Origin: Macrobrachium rosenbergii | Taxonomy: Eukaryota; Arthropoda; Malacostraca; Decapoda; Palaemonidae | Assembly (NCBI RefSeq): GCF_040412425.1 | Contig: NC_089744.1 | Span: forward strand, 43,131,599 to 43,195,598 | Length of the DNA stretch: 64,000 nucleotides | Direction: 5' to 3' | In this document: piece by piece, positions 24,911-37,331 of the stretch | Position numbering within the stretch: position 1 is the first letter of the stretch | Layout of the letters: each line of letters opens with the position of its first letter | Program-made: the position numbers and the translations under genes | The notes under the pieces: generated by a model | The model's input: only the letters and a program-made list of their open reading frames with translations | The model's database searches: none | What the model was told of the DNA's origin: nothing

Positions 24911-26154
24911 ATTTCTAGTTTTTGAAGAAATCTGATACTACTACGAAGTGGTTTTCACTTCATCACATTATGTTCTCGCCAAGGACGGGAAAAACGTGGT
25001 ACACGTCCTTCACCTCCATGTGCAGTGTGCAAGACGTATAAACACGTATACATAAACTTACGTCAACACAATGTCATATAACCTGTTCACGTCCAACAGC
25101 CAAAATCAAATATATTAACCAGAGAAACAAGCGATCAGCGCCTTCCCTATGAGCCTTCAGAGGCCCATGAGGACTTTAACTTTTTCTTTAACTTAACCTG
25201 AGAACAAAATCGAAAATTTAAAACAATTCTGATCAATGCACCATCTGAGTTGTTTGGAAGAAAAAGAACTTGTTTTGAAAAGACACACTGACGTGTTTTC
25301 TTTGCATAAGTACATCTCACAATACACTATGTATGGGGGGGGACCCCTGCGCCCACTTTCTCCCTCCACCCTCTCTCTCTCTCTCTCTTGCCCATGACCT
25401 GCAAACTAAAAGACGCAGCACAAAATGAGACCTTAGGTTAAGGCAAGTAGTTATTCAAAGCCAGGTGCCTCTGGACGTTGCGCAGAACAGATCAATTCTG
25501 TCAAGGGATGCAACACTGGTGCTGCCACGAGGTTTAATACATCACAAACGTTTAGCGTTTAGAAAGAACGTTCATCTCTAAAGCATTTTTCATCTCAGTA
25601 TGTATGCATTCATATAAACACTGTGAAAGTCATTTGACACATCTAAATGCAGTGCGTATGTAGAAAAATCTCCCATGCTGATCAAAGTTTGTGCATGCCA
25701 CCGAGATTGTTCACCTACAACTGACGTCTGTTAATTTCCCGTGGCAACCTTGATTATTATATAACAAAAACCAATCCTTTCACCAACTCCCTCTACTACC
25801 ATAAACTTCAGGCTAAACATCTCTCTGTTAATTATACCCAGCTACCCTCCTTAGCCTTCTATTTAGCGATGGAGCGATTAGCGCTAGCGCCTTTGGGGGA
25901 ACCAAAGAACAATCATGATACCCAAGAGGAGAAGCAAGACGACAAGAAAAAAAAAAGCAAAAAGAGGGAAGATGCGCTGAGACTGAGGAGCGGGAAAGAG
26001 TGAAGAGTTAGGGGAAGGAAGTCTGATAAAAAAAAATCCATAAAACAAAGCAAAGTGGAAACCTCATTTGAAAAACAGACCTAGCATCTCAAGGGTACCT
26101 TGACCCCAACCTATTGGTATTTAGGGGTGGTTCAGTAAGCAAGGTCGAGTTTAT

Positions 26155-26156
<2 letters not shown>

Positions 26157-26231
<75 letters not shown>
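26157..26231. repeat. (GA)n microsatellite
   Basis: About 37 units. Confidence 0.95.
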
Positions 26232-26234
<3 letters not shown>

Positions 26235-26518
26235 CTGCATCATGAGACTTTAAAAGCCTCTACGAAGAAAATGGGATTTTCTCCCGATCGTTTACGATGT
26301 GGGAGTCCAGGTACAAGTGAGTGAACAGTAAAAGAGAATTTTAAAACGTACTCGAAATGTATATGCAAGAACGCTTTATAAGATGCTCACTCATATGCAA
26401 GGACAACAAAATTAAATACAAAGAACTGAATGTTTCAACAATACAGCCCGGATTATGATGTGGGAATGGACACGGGGAGGGGGAGGGAGGATAACACGAA
26501 GGTTACAGCACAACTGGT

Positions 26519-26551
26519 GTATGTATGTATATATGTATGTATGTATGCGTG

Positions 26552-26615
<64 letters not shown>

Positions 26616-26652
26616 AAGGCCCATATTACACTGTAGTATTACAGGAAAAGAC

Positions 26653-26698
<46 letters not shown>

Positions 26699-26700
26699 TA
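26519..26700. repeat. (TATG)n and two (TA)n tracts
   Basis: Short GTAT repeats, TA at 26557-26612, a 40-bp spacer, and TA at 26654-26691. Confidence 0.95.
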
Positions 26701-27129
26701 TTCGACACTGAGACATTTCTCATGGCTACGAAGAATATACAGGTTTGGGGCAAGTACTACAATCACCCTCTAGCTGCTAAATCAAAGGTGATCTTTTGGT
26801 CTCAGAATTTGACAAGACTCATCAGCAGCACGCGGAACCCTCTTCACACTCTGAACCACTCATTTCTATTTCACGCAACTTCCTCACAACATTTTCTAGA
26901 CTATGAGTTTTGCACTAGTCTATCATCATTCACTCGTGAACGTAGGTTACACAATGATCCATCTCTTTACGCTTTCTGCTTTCTAACCCTTCTTGCAGCC
27001 CATAAACAATGCATCTCAACAGCTTCCATATCCCTCTTTCATTACCAAGCTTCGTGGCTGTTTATATCGTTATGAATGATGCAAGAAATCAGAGAAGAGA
27101 CAAGCGATGTAGGTGCAAAACTGTGGGAC

Positions 27130-27857
27130 AAAAATCAAAAGCGGGGAGGAGGAGTCGTGGACTGAGTGCACAAAAGCAGATATTTGCAGATGACAACTGG
27201 CTGGGGATCGTGAAGAGAAACTGCATTAACAAGTGAAATTGCTTATGAAAGTGTTCGTAAGAGGAGAAATTCGAGTCAATGAAAATGTGTTTATAACAGT
27301 ATATGGAAACCAGATAGATGATGCACTTAATGTTGCGACAGATGGTGAAAGAATGGGTGAATCAAAGAAGGAAGCCGAGTGCGTGCATGAGATTGGGAAG
27401 GGACAAAGAGTGTATATGGAAGCTAAAGTGAGAGTTTATGATGATGTTGAGCTAATATTCCTTTATGGGTAAGGAGCGTGGATGTTAATGCTGATGAAAA
27501 AAAAGAGAAGAAAAAAGGCTGAAGCTGTTGAAATGATTGTTTGCGGCATAATAAGAATTAATGAGGTGGGAAATGTGGAGATACATGGTGGTAAAAAAAA
27601 AATTAGTGAAGATGAACGAATACGTCACTGCTCTGAGATCGTTCAGTGATCATGTGAATAGAATGGAAGACGATAGGTTGGTGAAATGATCGTTTAATTC
27701 GAAGGTGATAGGAGGGAAGGTGAAAGGAAGACACAGAGAGTATACAGGATATGTGGTGTCAAAGACGGAGTGATAAGTAACGAAGTATGTGCTTAGGATT
27801 TGACATGATGTTATGAACCTTCTATGCAAGTGTATAGATTGGTATATGGAAGTTTTC

Positions 27858-27858
<1 letters not shown>
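27130..27858 (+). pseudogene. Non-LTR retrotransposon relic, RT C-terminal part
   Basis: The plus strand carries QIFADDNW at about 27177, the FADD catalytic box of LINE-type RT. It is followed by GEIRVNENVF, the DGERMGESKK region, and EAKVRVYDDVELIFLYG, equivalent to the conserved DAKVRLYDGVVVPTALYG block. Then come RMEDDRLVK-like residues near 27660 in shifted frames. Several frameshifts and stops break it. Its 3' end meets the (TA)n tract at 27859, as if that tract were the element's tail. It appears to be the same broad family as the relic at 62.8-63.8 kb but covers the other end. Confidence 0.65.
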
Positions 27859-27938
<80 letters not shown>

Positions 27939-27952
27939 ATTATATATATATA

Positions 27953-28006
<54 letters not shown>
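27859..28006. repeat. (TA)n tract shared by a LINE relic and a SINE
   Basis: About 148 bp with TTTA interruptions. The plus-strand LINE relic ends at its left edge and the minus-strand SINE ends at its right edge. Confidence 0.95.
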
Positions 28007-28010
<4 letters not shown>

Positions 28011-28210
28011 CCCAGATCTCTGTAAATACAACGGCCAATAACCAAAAAACCTTAACTTATTGGTTCCCGAATATTTGTGTACATTTTTTCACCGGAAACG
28101 TTTAATCAGAATTTGGGGGATGACATGAGACTCTTCACTACGCCTGGATTTGAACTCGAATTAAGCCAGTAGCAGTACAGGACACTGCAGAACGCATCCA
28201 CCCAACAGTC
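28007..28210 (-). mobile_element. tRNA-like SINE with (TA)n tail
   Basis: The minus strand has TTCGAGTTCAAATCC (B-box-like) at about 28158-28144 and a weak A-box-like TGGGTGGATGCG near 28205. It then runs to the (TA)n tract ending at 28006. The body differs from the neighbouring SINE at 28342, so it is probably a second family. The right end is approximate. Confidence 0.5.
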
Positions 28211-28328
28211 TTCGTGTATTTAGACTTATATACATACATTTAGCAGCCACCTGAATGTTCTTTTATCCGTAGCTAAAACCTCTGATCCATTTTTTCGGTG
28301 GCTGTGGACCCTAATGTTCTGGATGTAC

Positions 28329-28341
28329 AGTCTGAGAGGTT
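28329..28341. repeat. Target-site duplication, left copy
   Basis: AGTCTGAGAGGTT, identical to 28606-28618, directly flanks the SINE. Confidence 0.85.
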
Positions 28342-28605
28342 AAAGTTAAGTATATTTTAGTTTAACCAGACCACTGAGCTGATTAACAGCTCTCCTAGAT
28401 TTATTCTTACGTGGCTAAGAACCAATTGGTTACCTAGCAACGGGACCTACAGCTTATTGTGATATCCGAACCACATTATAGCGAGAAATGAATTTCTATC
28501 ACCAGAAACAAATTCCTCTTGTTCTTCACTGGCCGGTCGGAGATTCGAACTCGCGACCAACAGAGTGGTAGCTGAGAACGGAACCCGCTCAGCCAGCGAG
28601 GAACT
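28342..28605 (-). mobile_element. tRNA-derived SINE with flanking target-site duplication
   Basis: The minus strand starts with a tRNA-like head. A perfect pol III A box, TGGCTGAGCGG, lies at 28595-28585 and a B-box segment, GGTCGCGAGTTCGAATCT, at 28558-28541. A tail of about 200 bp not resembling tRNA follows. The 13-bp sequence AGTCTGAGAGGTT flanks it exactly at 28329-28341 and 28606-28618, the mark of reverse-transcribed insertion. No long A-tail is present; the 3' end is AT-rich. Confidence 0.9.
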
Positions 28606-28618
28606 AGTCTGAGAGGTT
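28606..28618. repeat. Target-site duplication, right copy
   Basis: AGTCTGAGAGGTT, next to the SINE's A-box end. Confidence 0.85.
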
Positions 28619-28813
28619 CCCCGGGGGATCGTCAGATTGATGGAATCGTCACTTTAGAGAAGGACAACTCTAGTTGTGTAAGTCACTCTGCAAATGTCTT
28701 CACAATCGGGTTTTGGGGTGTGGAAGCCATTCATAATTCATTAGAACGGGAGCGGTTGGGAAAGCGAGTTCTACTCCCAACTTAATTTCTTAAAGATGAC
28801 TTGTTCCCCTGCT

Positions 28814-29106
<293 letters not shown>

Positions 29107-29362
29107 AAATCCAACGCCTATTGTCTTGATAGCCACTTGATATATGAAGGCGTTCTATGGGGAATGAAATGAGAATTGATGAACCCATAAACAGGACCCA
29201 GAACCACCAAAGGGCGGAGACCAACGTCACTGGGGAGACTGATATTGGCGAGCTACTTTTCCAGGGGAAATAAAAATGGAGATGACGACGGCGCTACTGA
29301 AGTCTCGTGATTTACTGAATTTCAGAGTAAAAGAAAACCTAAAACGAATATAAAAACAAAAG

Positions 29363-29450
29363 GGAGGAGGAGGAGGAGGAGGAGGAGGAGGAGGAGGAGG
29401 AGGAGGAGGAGGAGGAGGAGGAGGAGGAGGAGGAGGAGGAGGAGGAGGAA
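29363..29450. repeat. (GGA)n microsatellite
   Basis: About 29 GGA units in an all-purine run; the antisense poly-Ser frame is spurious. Confidence 0.97.
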
Positions 29451-29562
29451 AACTTAAAACACACCCAACTCAGAACAGAGAAAATGTACGAGGGAAAACG
29501 AGATTCCTGAGAGGTCACTGCTTCCAACTTTCCATGGAAAACTTCAACTGACAGACACCCCT

Positions 29563-29564
<2 letters not shown>

Positions 29565-29605
<41 letters not shown>
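29565..29605. repeat. (GA)n microsatellite
   Basis: About 20 units. Confidence 0.95.
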
Positions 29606-29607
<2 letters not shown>

Positions 29608-30525
29608 ATTTCCCAATGAAAGTCTCTCCCCTAAATGGCAAATCCAAAATGAACCACAGTTCGCGTAAAATCGAAAATAAAGAAATGTAAAAGTCAGACG
29701 GCACCTTGCGAGAGCAGCTATCAAGAGCGTGTCATCTGATTCTTGTCTGCAATGTGCATCAAAATATAAAGTACATAGTAAGTCAGGAGTTGTGTGACCG
29801 CTATCACCAAGGTTAATGGCCTATTTAATGGTGAATTTCCGTCCAGCACGCTAAGAAAGCAAGGAGCTTCAAGGCCTTCTCTCATTAGTACAGCTTTAGC
29901 ATTCGTACAAATCTTACTTTACTTCTCTCTATATCTAAAGAAATGGGTATAACAAGATCCATTATCTTCAAGGCAACAGCCATTCACCCCCTTCACCTAT
30001 ACGCCCACTCAAGGTCAAGTTGGTGCCCCAAAACACGAGCTTCTGACAAGAATCAAGAAAGATCACACGAATCTGAGCTGATACCACGATATTTCAAGGT
30101 CATCATTATAGGAGTCATTCTTAAAGAGGTGGTGCTACAACGGCCGCGGGAAAAAGCGAGGTTGACGGCCACACACACCAAACACTCGATCAAGATTCGA
30201 GGAACTGCTCTCCAATAACCTACGGCTTAGGGCCACATGAAATACACACAATAACATCAAATGGAAATGATCAGAAATACGGTCAACATTTTTATAATTA
30301 AAATATTTCTTGATAATTTCTTGTTAAAGGGGACTTCGAAAGATATACAAAATGAAATCATGAGTAAAAGAAAATGTCAACTGTTCGGATATACATTCTG
30401 TCAATTTTTATCGTTCCTGGCCGATGCAACTGAAGAGCTGGAGGGTATGGGCTTTCCTAGGGGAAGAAAGGAGGGGATCAACACCCCCTATTTTCATCCG
30501 ATCGATGACAAGTTCAGAGCCCATC

Positions 30526-30528
<3 letters not shown>

Positions 30529-30570
<42 letters not shown>
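30529..30570. repeat. (TC)n microsatellite
   Basis: About 21 units. Confidence 0.95.
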
Positions 30571-30572
<2 letters not shown>

Positions 30573-31424
30573 ATTTACGCACATCTTACATAAAAACTCT
30601 GTTATACCTTGGTTATAACAACGTGAAGCACGATAAAAATCAACTAAGAAGTTACTGCCAAATACGACAAGAGTACTAATACTGACTTTTGAATCCATAT
30701 ATTAAAAACCAAAAAGCAAATAAAAATTACTGGGAAAAATCAAGAGATCAAATAAAGTAAAAGTGATGTAACTTAAAAACAAAACAAGAGGCTGAGTGAA
30801 GAATGGATACACGAATCTCGCTAAAATGTCTTCTTTGCTACGATTGGACAAGGACCAGCGAAGGAAAGTTGTTGGGAGGGAGGGGGGAGAGGAATGACGG
30901 GTAGGAGGGGGTAATGGAGACAGGGAGACCAACCAAGGAGGTCAGATTCCCAGCTCCCATTCGCCCCCAATAATTCACGATGCTCCAGAATCCTTCAACC
31001 ACTGCCGCAACCTCTCCTCTGGATTTTCCTACTTCCTTCTCAATTCTCTTTCATTTTTTTTTATTATTTTTCGGTTCTGGCAATAAAATACTCTTACTTG
31101 TCTCATACATGAACTGAACTGATGCCACAACCCTTCTCGTTACCATCGAGCTTCAACGTCAAAGTAAGTATAATACAGATTATAATCAACAATATAATTA
31201 ACATTTTCATTCACATACACATTCCTAACCCCTTCATAAGATAAACATGTCTAAGCTTAAATAACAGTAGTAATACTAACACATACATGACAGTAGCATT
31301 GATGATAATGGTCTGAACCTGATTATAATAATAAAGATAGTGGAAATCAACCCAAGTCTAAACTTGAGTGAAGATAATTATCGTAGTAATAATCAAAATG
31401 ACCTTAACGCAGGTTACGGTAATA

Positions 31425-31463
<39 letters not shown>

Positions 31464-31470
31464 TAATAAT
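31425..31470. repeat. (AAT)n microsatellite
   Basis: About 14 units with minor breaks; a short (ATT)n lies at 31648-31670. Confidence 0.9.
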
Positions 31471-32300
31471 ATGAACAGGAGAATAAAAACATGACGCAGT
31501 CCCACGAGAATCGATCGACCTACATCTTAGCAGGAGAAAAAAGGATCACAGCAAAAGAGAAAAGGATCGGGGGAAAAGGAGGCAAGAAGACTCCTTCCTC
31601 AGAGAGCTGAGGGGGAAAAAATAGCCACGGACAAGAGAGTCTTCGATTATTATTATTATTATTATTATTTTATTTGACCCTCGTTCTCTCCCTCAACATT
31701 CCACTTTGCCAATGTCCTCGCTTTCGTCTTTCTCCTGGGGCCTCTCTTCCTCCCTCGAACCTCTCTATTATGACTTGGACTAAGAATAACCTCAAGGACA
31801 CACGCAGCACACCTTCTCAAACATCATATATCACCTATACAAGTGCCTCTTCTTACAAGGCCAGCGGCACTGGATATTTCTTTCCCTTGCGAGGATCTAA
31901 CTAAACCAAACGCTAATATGCCAAACCTCTGTCCTGAATACTGACGGTTGGTTGACGAAGTCGAATGGTAAAACAGATAGTTACAACCAGGTCCAACCAA
32001 CACGTCAATTTTTAATGCACCTGGATTGGAAGATATTAAAAGGCGAACCCACATGTATATTCATAACCAGATACCAAAGAATTGGAAACCACAAGCTTTT
32101 TTAAACGAAAAACAAAGTATTTCCAGATGTATAAAGTATTTTGAAAAGGAAATTAAACACAATTAAGGAAAATAAACAGATGATTTTGGTGTATGTGTAT
32201 GTATATATGTATGTATATATAATATACACTGTATATATATACACACATGATATATACTGTATACATATATATATATATATATTATATATATATATATATA

Positions 32301-32395
32301 GTGTGTATATCAATAATAATATCCGAAGAATTAGGCCACAAGTACCGTTCAATATCGAAATCTCTATACTTTGGGAATAACTTACATACACTTAA
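32301..32395 (-). mobile_element. SINE fragment related to the copy at 8238-8480
   Basis: The minus strand GTTATTCCCAAAGTATAGAG (about 32376-32357), followed by ATTTCGATATT, matches the middle of the 8.3-kb SINE. The fragment abuts (TA)n at about 32300. The B-box part is missing. Confidence 0.5.
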
Positions 32396-32436
32396 ATTTT
32401 ACACACACACAAGCTCATATATATACAAACAAACAT

Positions 32437-32583
<147 letters not shown>

Positions 32584-33698
32584 GTAAATTTTGTACCTTC
32601 TTTTAATGAGCGAGTGCCCCTATGAAGCGTATGTCATCCAGTATGGGGTCAAAATGACCCGCTCGCAAAAAATTATTATAATGGGTTATGTGTCGACGGC
32701 CAAGGATACCAGTGGCGGTCACCCCTCTAAAAGCTTGTCAAAGATACCGGTGACAGCAAATAAAGGAACTTAACTTTTCCCCACAAAAAGAGCATGGTCA
32801 TTATTAAATTACATATGTAGGCAGTCAACTTAAATATGTGGAAGAAGCGACTCAAGTGAACAAGCTGAAGGCATTTAATTTCGCCAAAGGGAAGCAGCAG
32901 AAAGGCCTTCTCTTTATTAGTTTGAAAGTCACTTCAAGGATAAAACAAAAACATATGCTGAGTACTAGAACGAATGGAACTCAAGACACTTCCTATTTGC
33001 ATTACACCGACGTTATCCCAGGGTTAACACTATAATGTTAAATACAACCACATTTCAATGAACTAACGACAGCACACAAACGAGGACGAAAAAAAAAAAA
33101 CAGAACATTCCTATCTGGCTAAGTGTGGCCACTTTCCACAAATGTCAGAAGCAGGTGTCCCGCCACAGCACCTGCAAAATACAGCTTGCATGTGAAAGGA
33201 AGTGAGTATTTTGTGTTCATTTTCAAATACAAGTCTAGAATGAAGTTAAAAAATGTAGCTACGACCACGGTGCGTGGTCAATTCCTTCATAGGCTACACT
33301 CAAGTGAGGTGTAAGATGTGGGCCTGGGATTTTGTTGGCTTTTCTTTTTTCTTCGACGATAACGCGGAAAATTAAATCGATCTGTAGTTTGCTCCCCACA
33401 ACAACTGCAATCTTGTGCACTGGAAAGGAAATATAACCAACAGCGACCGCCTAACATGGCTCATTTCTTCTTTTCTTCTTCCTCTAACTAGCTATACCAT
33501 GTACTGGAGCTCACGAAAACTGTTATTGTTATGTAAAATTAAATTTCAGGTTTTAACGAGCTCACCTTTGAGAGTTGGAAAGACGCTCCTTAAAGGCGTC
33601 ATCTTGGATGGGCCAAATACAGAAAAATAACAATGGCATTCTTACACTCACACAGATGCTACCGCAACATTTTTACACAAATACATACCTACACTATA

Positions 33699-33703
33699 TA
33701 TAG

Positions 33704-33761
<58 letters not shown>
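33699..33761. repeat. (TA)n microsatellite
   Basis: About 30 units. Confidence 0.95.
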
Positions 33762-33764
<3 letters not shown>

Positions 33765-34145
33765 TGTATATGTATAGATATACATAATTATATACATATA
33801 TATTAAAAAACCTAGCAGCAGCAATGAAAAACGTCTGATTTATGCATAATAACCTCATTAAATTCAAATGATGGCTGTCCGATGGTTGAGGCATTCACAA
33901 AAACGTTATCAGCGTTTTTGGTGCAAATGCTGAAAACTTTCAATGATGGGTTTTACTGTGGTTTTAGTAAAGCATGAAAATTTCCGATACAATCTACCAT
34001 AACAAACATTTAACATATATACTGTACATACTTCCTACAAAACGAGTACACCTTCCCAACAAACGATGCTTCATACAGAATTCATGTTTCAAGACAAAAC
34101 TCTCCAGTCGCTATTACTCTAAATTATTCCTCTATACAGCTCATT

Positions 34146-34159
34146 ATATATATACATAT

Positions 34160-34249
<90 letters not shown>
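34146..34249. repeat. (TA)n microsatellite
   Basis: About 50 units with small interruptions. Confidence 0.95.
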
Positions 34250-34252
<3 letters not shown>

Positions 34253-34888
34253 CACCTCTGTAGTGTAGACAAGTTGAAAAATTGTGCCTTACACGGCAAG
34301 GTCAAGTAAAAAAGAAGAAACACGCACGTGGACAAATGAACGAATCCGAAAGTCATTACGTTCGTAATTCACTCAAACATCTCTAGCTCAATTCACCTTT
34401 ATGAATTCACGAATTACCATTCTGACAATCACAATTCTGTAACTCTCCTTCCGCTTTCTTATTCCGCTCGTTTCTTCAATCTATAATTTTTTTAAAGCAG
34501 GTCTGCTTGAGTATTAGGTTGCTCAACACATATCTTACGCAATTTATTTTTGCTTTTACAAATACAAACTCAGGGCCTCCTTCTGGGTTCTACAATTTTA
34601 CAATGGAACGGCACTCATTAATACAGGTACGTATTCACCTACAAAATGGAGTATAGTTCCATTGTAAAACTAGTAAAACCCCGAAGAAAGTTGTAAGATA
34701 AGGGATGAAACAGATGTCGGCATTCAACAGCTGTGATTTTAGTCTTCTGCTTCAAAGTTTCACCCTTGAGGATAAGAAGTCACAGGAAACTGAAAAAGCG
34801 TTGCTTCACAGTGATTGATACCGCATGTTTACTGGCATTCAACGAACACAAACAGTTTATACATATATGTGTGTGTGTATCTATCTAC

Positions 34889-34913
34889 CTATATATATAT
34901 ATATGTATATATG

Positions 34914-34981
<68 letters not shown>
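34889..34981. repeat. (TA)n with TG interruptions
   Basis: Marks the 3' boundary of the Penelope-like element on the minus strand. Confidence 0.95.
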
Positions 34982-34983
<2 letters not shown>

Positions 34984-35390
34984 ACATTACCACAGGTGAA
35001 AAATAAGAAACGGGTTGTAGGTCCTGACCGGTTTCGACTTTATTTCCAAGCCATTGACGAAGGACTGATACAGAGTGTGAGAAGTCACAAATATATATAC
35101 TACAAGAACAGCACTGACGAACATACACAACCGTTAGAGACTCCATATCCCCACTCAGGCCGGTGTCGAGGTAGGAGTGGCCTTTAAAACTCATTTGGCT
35201 AAAAATCACAACAGACTCTCAGGGGACATTGCTGATAAACAGACCATACCCCACCTCAGATCCACACCTGACAGGTGTCATGGAGGCGGAGTTTGGAAAC
35301 TCATTAACATTACTACCCTCGTACTGTGTTTACAAATATGATAATCCTATTTTCATACATCTCTACTGCCTACCTTAAAGTTTAAACAAT
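34982..35390 (-). mobile_element. 3' region of the Penelope-like element, ending at a (TA)n tract
   Basis: This non-coding stretch lies just downstream of the RT/endonuclease stop and runs to the (TA)n array at 34889-34981 without a recognisable break. On the minus strand 35065-35021 reads GTCCT ... GAAAC-CGGTC-AGGAC, which resembles the conserved stem I, GAAA and GUC parts of the hammerhead ribozymes known from Penelope-like elements. A canonical CTGANGA core is not seen. The span is inferred from position and not from an alignment. Confidence 0.5.
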
Positions 35391-37089
35391 TTACAAATTT
35401 CTTTTTGATATTAAAGGATCAAGTTTATACATCCCTTGACTGATATTCATATTATGGTTGTAACTTTCTTTTATAAAGCTAGATTCAATGATGTTCCTTT
35501 CCAGTGCATTATTAGAATATACAATCCTTTTGCCCCTTCCCAGTTGATAGCATGATTGTTCTCACTAACATGTACAAATATACCACTGTTCCCTTGTGCA
35601 TATCTCACACATTTCTTATGTTGTTCAATTCTTTTTTTCCAGTGCTTTCCCGGTTTGGCCAATATAAAAGTTGTCACAAGACTTACACGGAATTTTATAA
35701 ACACACCCTTTAGTATTGTCTGGGAGTTCTTGATAAGTACATTTTTCATTGTTGTATTGTTCTTAAATGTGACATTAACACCAAAATTCTTAAGAAGATG
35801 AGGATATCTTTCATATTATTATTATAAGGCAAAACAAGCAAATTTTTTGTGTTGTAAGGTTCTTTCTGGTTTTGATACATAGTCTTTTTGCCGCTTCAAA
35901 TGCACTGTTTAATACACTATCAGGATATTTCAATTTTTTGCCTGCATTCCTAATCTTATCTATTTCATCATCAATATATTCAGGGCTACATACCCGTAAT
36001 GCTCTTAAAAACATAGATGAAAACACTGACTTTTAACCTTATTGCTTTGTCCAGAATAGAAATGCACATAGGAAGAAATATTAGTGGGTTTTCTATACAC
36101 ACTATATTTAAACCCACTACTATTTCTTCGTATGAGGACATCCAGAAACGGTAAGCACCCATCATTTTCCATTCCCATCGTGAATTTAATTGATGGTACT
36201 AATTGATTTAACTTAGCAAAAAAAGTTTTTACATCTTGGTTCCTGGCCATACACAAATTATGTCGTCAACATACCTAAACCATGTTACATTACGTGGGAT
36301 TATGTTGTTTAATATCTTCTTTTCAAAAAATTCCATATATAAGTTACTTAACACGGGGGATAGAGGGTTTCCCATAGCCATACCAAAATTTTGTGAGTAA
36401 AATTTACCATTAAATTCAAATTTACAATCTTTTACACAATTTAATCAGTTCAATTAAAGTACTTTTAGAAAATGGGATATCCAGCTGTGTGTTCTCTAAC
36501 AATTCAGATAAAAACGCCATCAGATCATCTATTGGCACCTTTGTGAATAGTGATACAACATCAAAACTTACAAGCCTGGATTCACTACTAATCTCTACAC
36601 TATTTAGTTTATTTATCAGGTCCACATTATTCTTGATATTTGCATTTGAGATGGTACCTACTAATGGGTTGAGAATATCTACTAAGTACTTCGCTAGCTT
36701 GTATGATGCGGAACCAACTGAACTGATAATTGGCCTGGCAGGAAAGTTTGCTTTGTGAGTTTTTATTGTACCATACAAGTATGGTAGCGATGGAGAGGTC
36801 ACACAACTTCTTTATAAGGCTTTCGTTACCTTTTAACAGGTTTTTCACTTTCTTATTGAAACCACTATTCACATTGTCTATCGGGTTCTTATTTAATTCT
36901 TTATATGTGTTATCATCACCTAAAAGATTTTGCATTTTTTCTATATATTCACTTTTATTTAAAATTACAAGGGCGCCTGATTTATCTGCTTTTGTCATGT
37001 GTATATTTTTATCTTTTTTCAGTTCATTAATAGCAACCATAAATCTTTTGGGGACGTTTGTGGTGTCTGATTTTTTCATACTTCCATAA
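35391..37089 (-). pseudogene. Penelope-like element RT + GIY-YIG endonuclease ORF, multiply frameshifted
   Basis: Translated pieces in order form one Penelope-like polyprotein. About 37079-36800 gives the N-terminal region (KNIHMTKADKSGALVILNKS). 36800-36440 gives RT motifs YLYGTIKTHK, ARPIISSVGSASYKLAKYL and SFDVVSLFTKVP. 36430-36250 gives MAMGNPLSPVLSNLYMEFFE and the catalytic RYVDDI. 36250-35811 gives GCLPFLDVLIRR and the thumb region. 35760-35391 gives a GIY-YIG-type endonuclease ([20 protein letters not shown], then KRIEQHKKC) and ends in a TAA at 35391. The frame changes near 36795, 36440, 36250, 36020, 35830, 35735, 35625 and 35530; the one at 35625 is in an A-run. It is therefore an inactive copy unless some shifts are sequencing errors. 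RT extends telomere-like priming and the nuclease cuts target DNA in intact family members. N-terminal truncation beyond 37089 is unclear. Confidence 0.9.
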
Positions 37090-37176
37090 ATCGCTCAGTT
37101 GCTCCCCAGATGCGGTCAAGTGACGGTGCGTCGCACCCCTCCGGAAAGCGCTGCCAGACGCACGATTCAGGCTAAT

Positions 37177-37281
37177 CTTAAAAACTACTGAGGCTAGAGG
37201 GTTGCAATTTGGTGTTTGATGACTGGAGGGTGGATGATCAACATACCAATTTGCAGTCATCTAGCCTCAGTAGTTTTTAAG
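37177..37281. repeat. Inverted repeat, 37-bp arms, 31-bp loop
   Basis: Arms at 37177-37213 and 37245-37281. The outer 22 bases (CTTAAAAACTACTGAGGCTA and 2 more) match perfectly. A 4-base mismatch block and then 11 bases with one mismatch complete the arm. It lies just upstream (on the minus strand) of the Penelope-like ORF. Confidence 0.9.
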
Positions 37282-37331
37282 ATCTGAGGGCAGACAGAAA
37301 AAGTGCGGACGGACAGACAAAGTCGGCACAA

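Noticed and set aside
28541..28595. Functional tRNA gene
   Set aside because: A and B boxes are present, but there is no acceptor stem or closed cloverleaf, and it is inside a SINE bounded by target duplications.
29339..29527. Poly-serine protein
   Set aside because: Antisense of the (GGA)n microsatellite.
37027..37260. 77-codon minus-strand frame as the N-terminus of the Penelope protein
   Set aside because: It runs through the inverted repeat and meets the RT frame only by a frameshift; its sequence does not resemble known Penelope N-termini.
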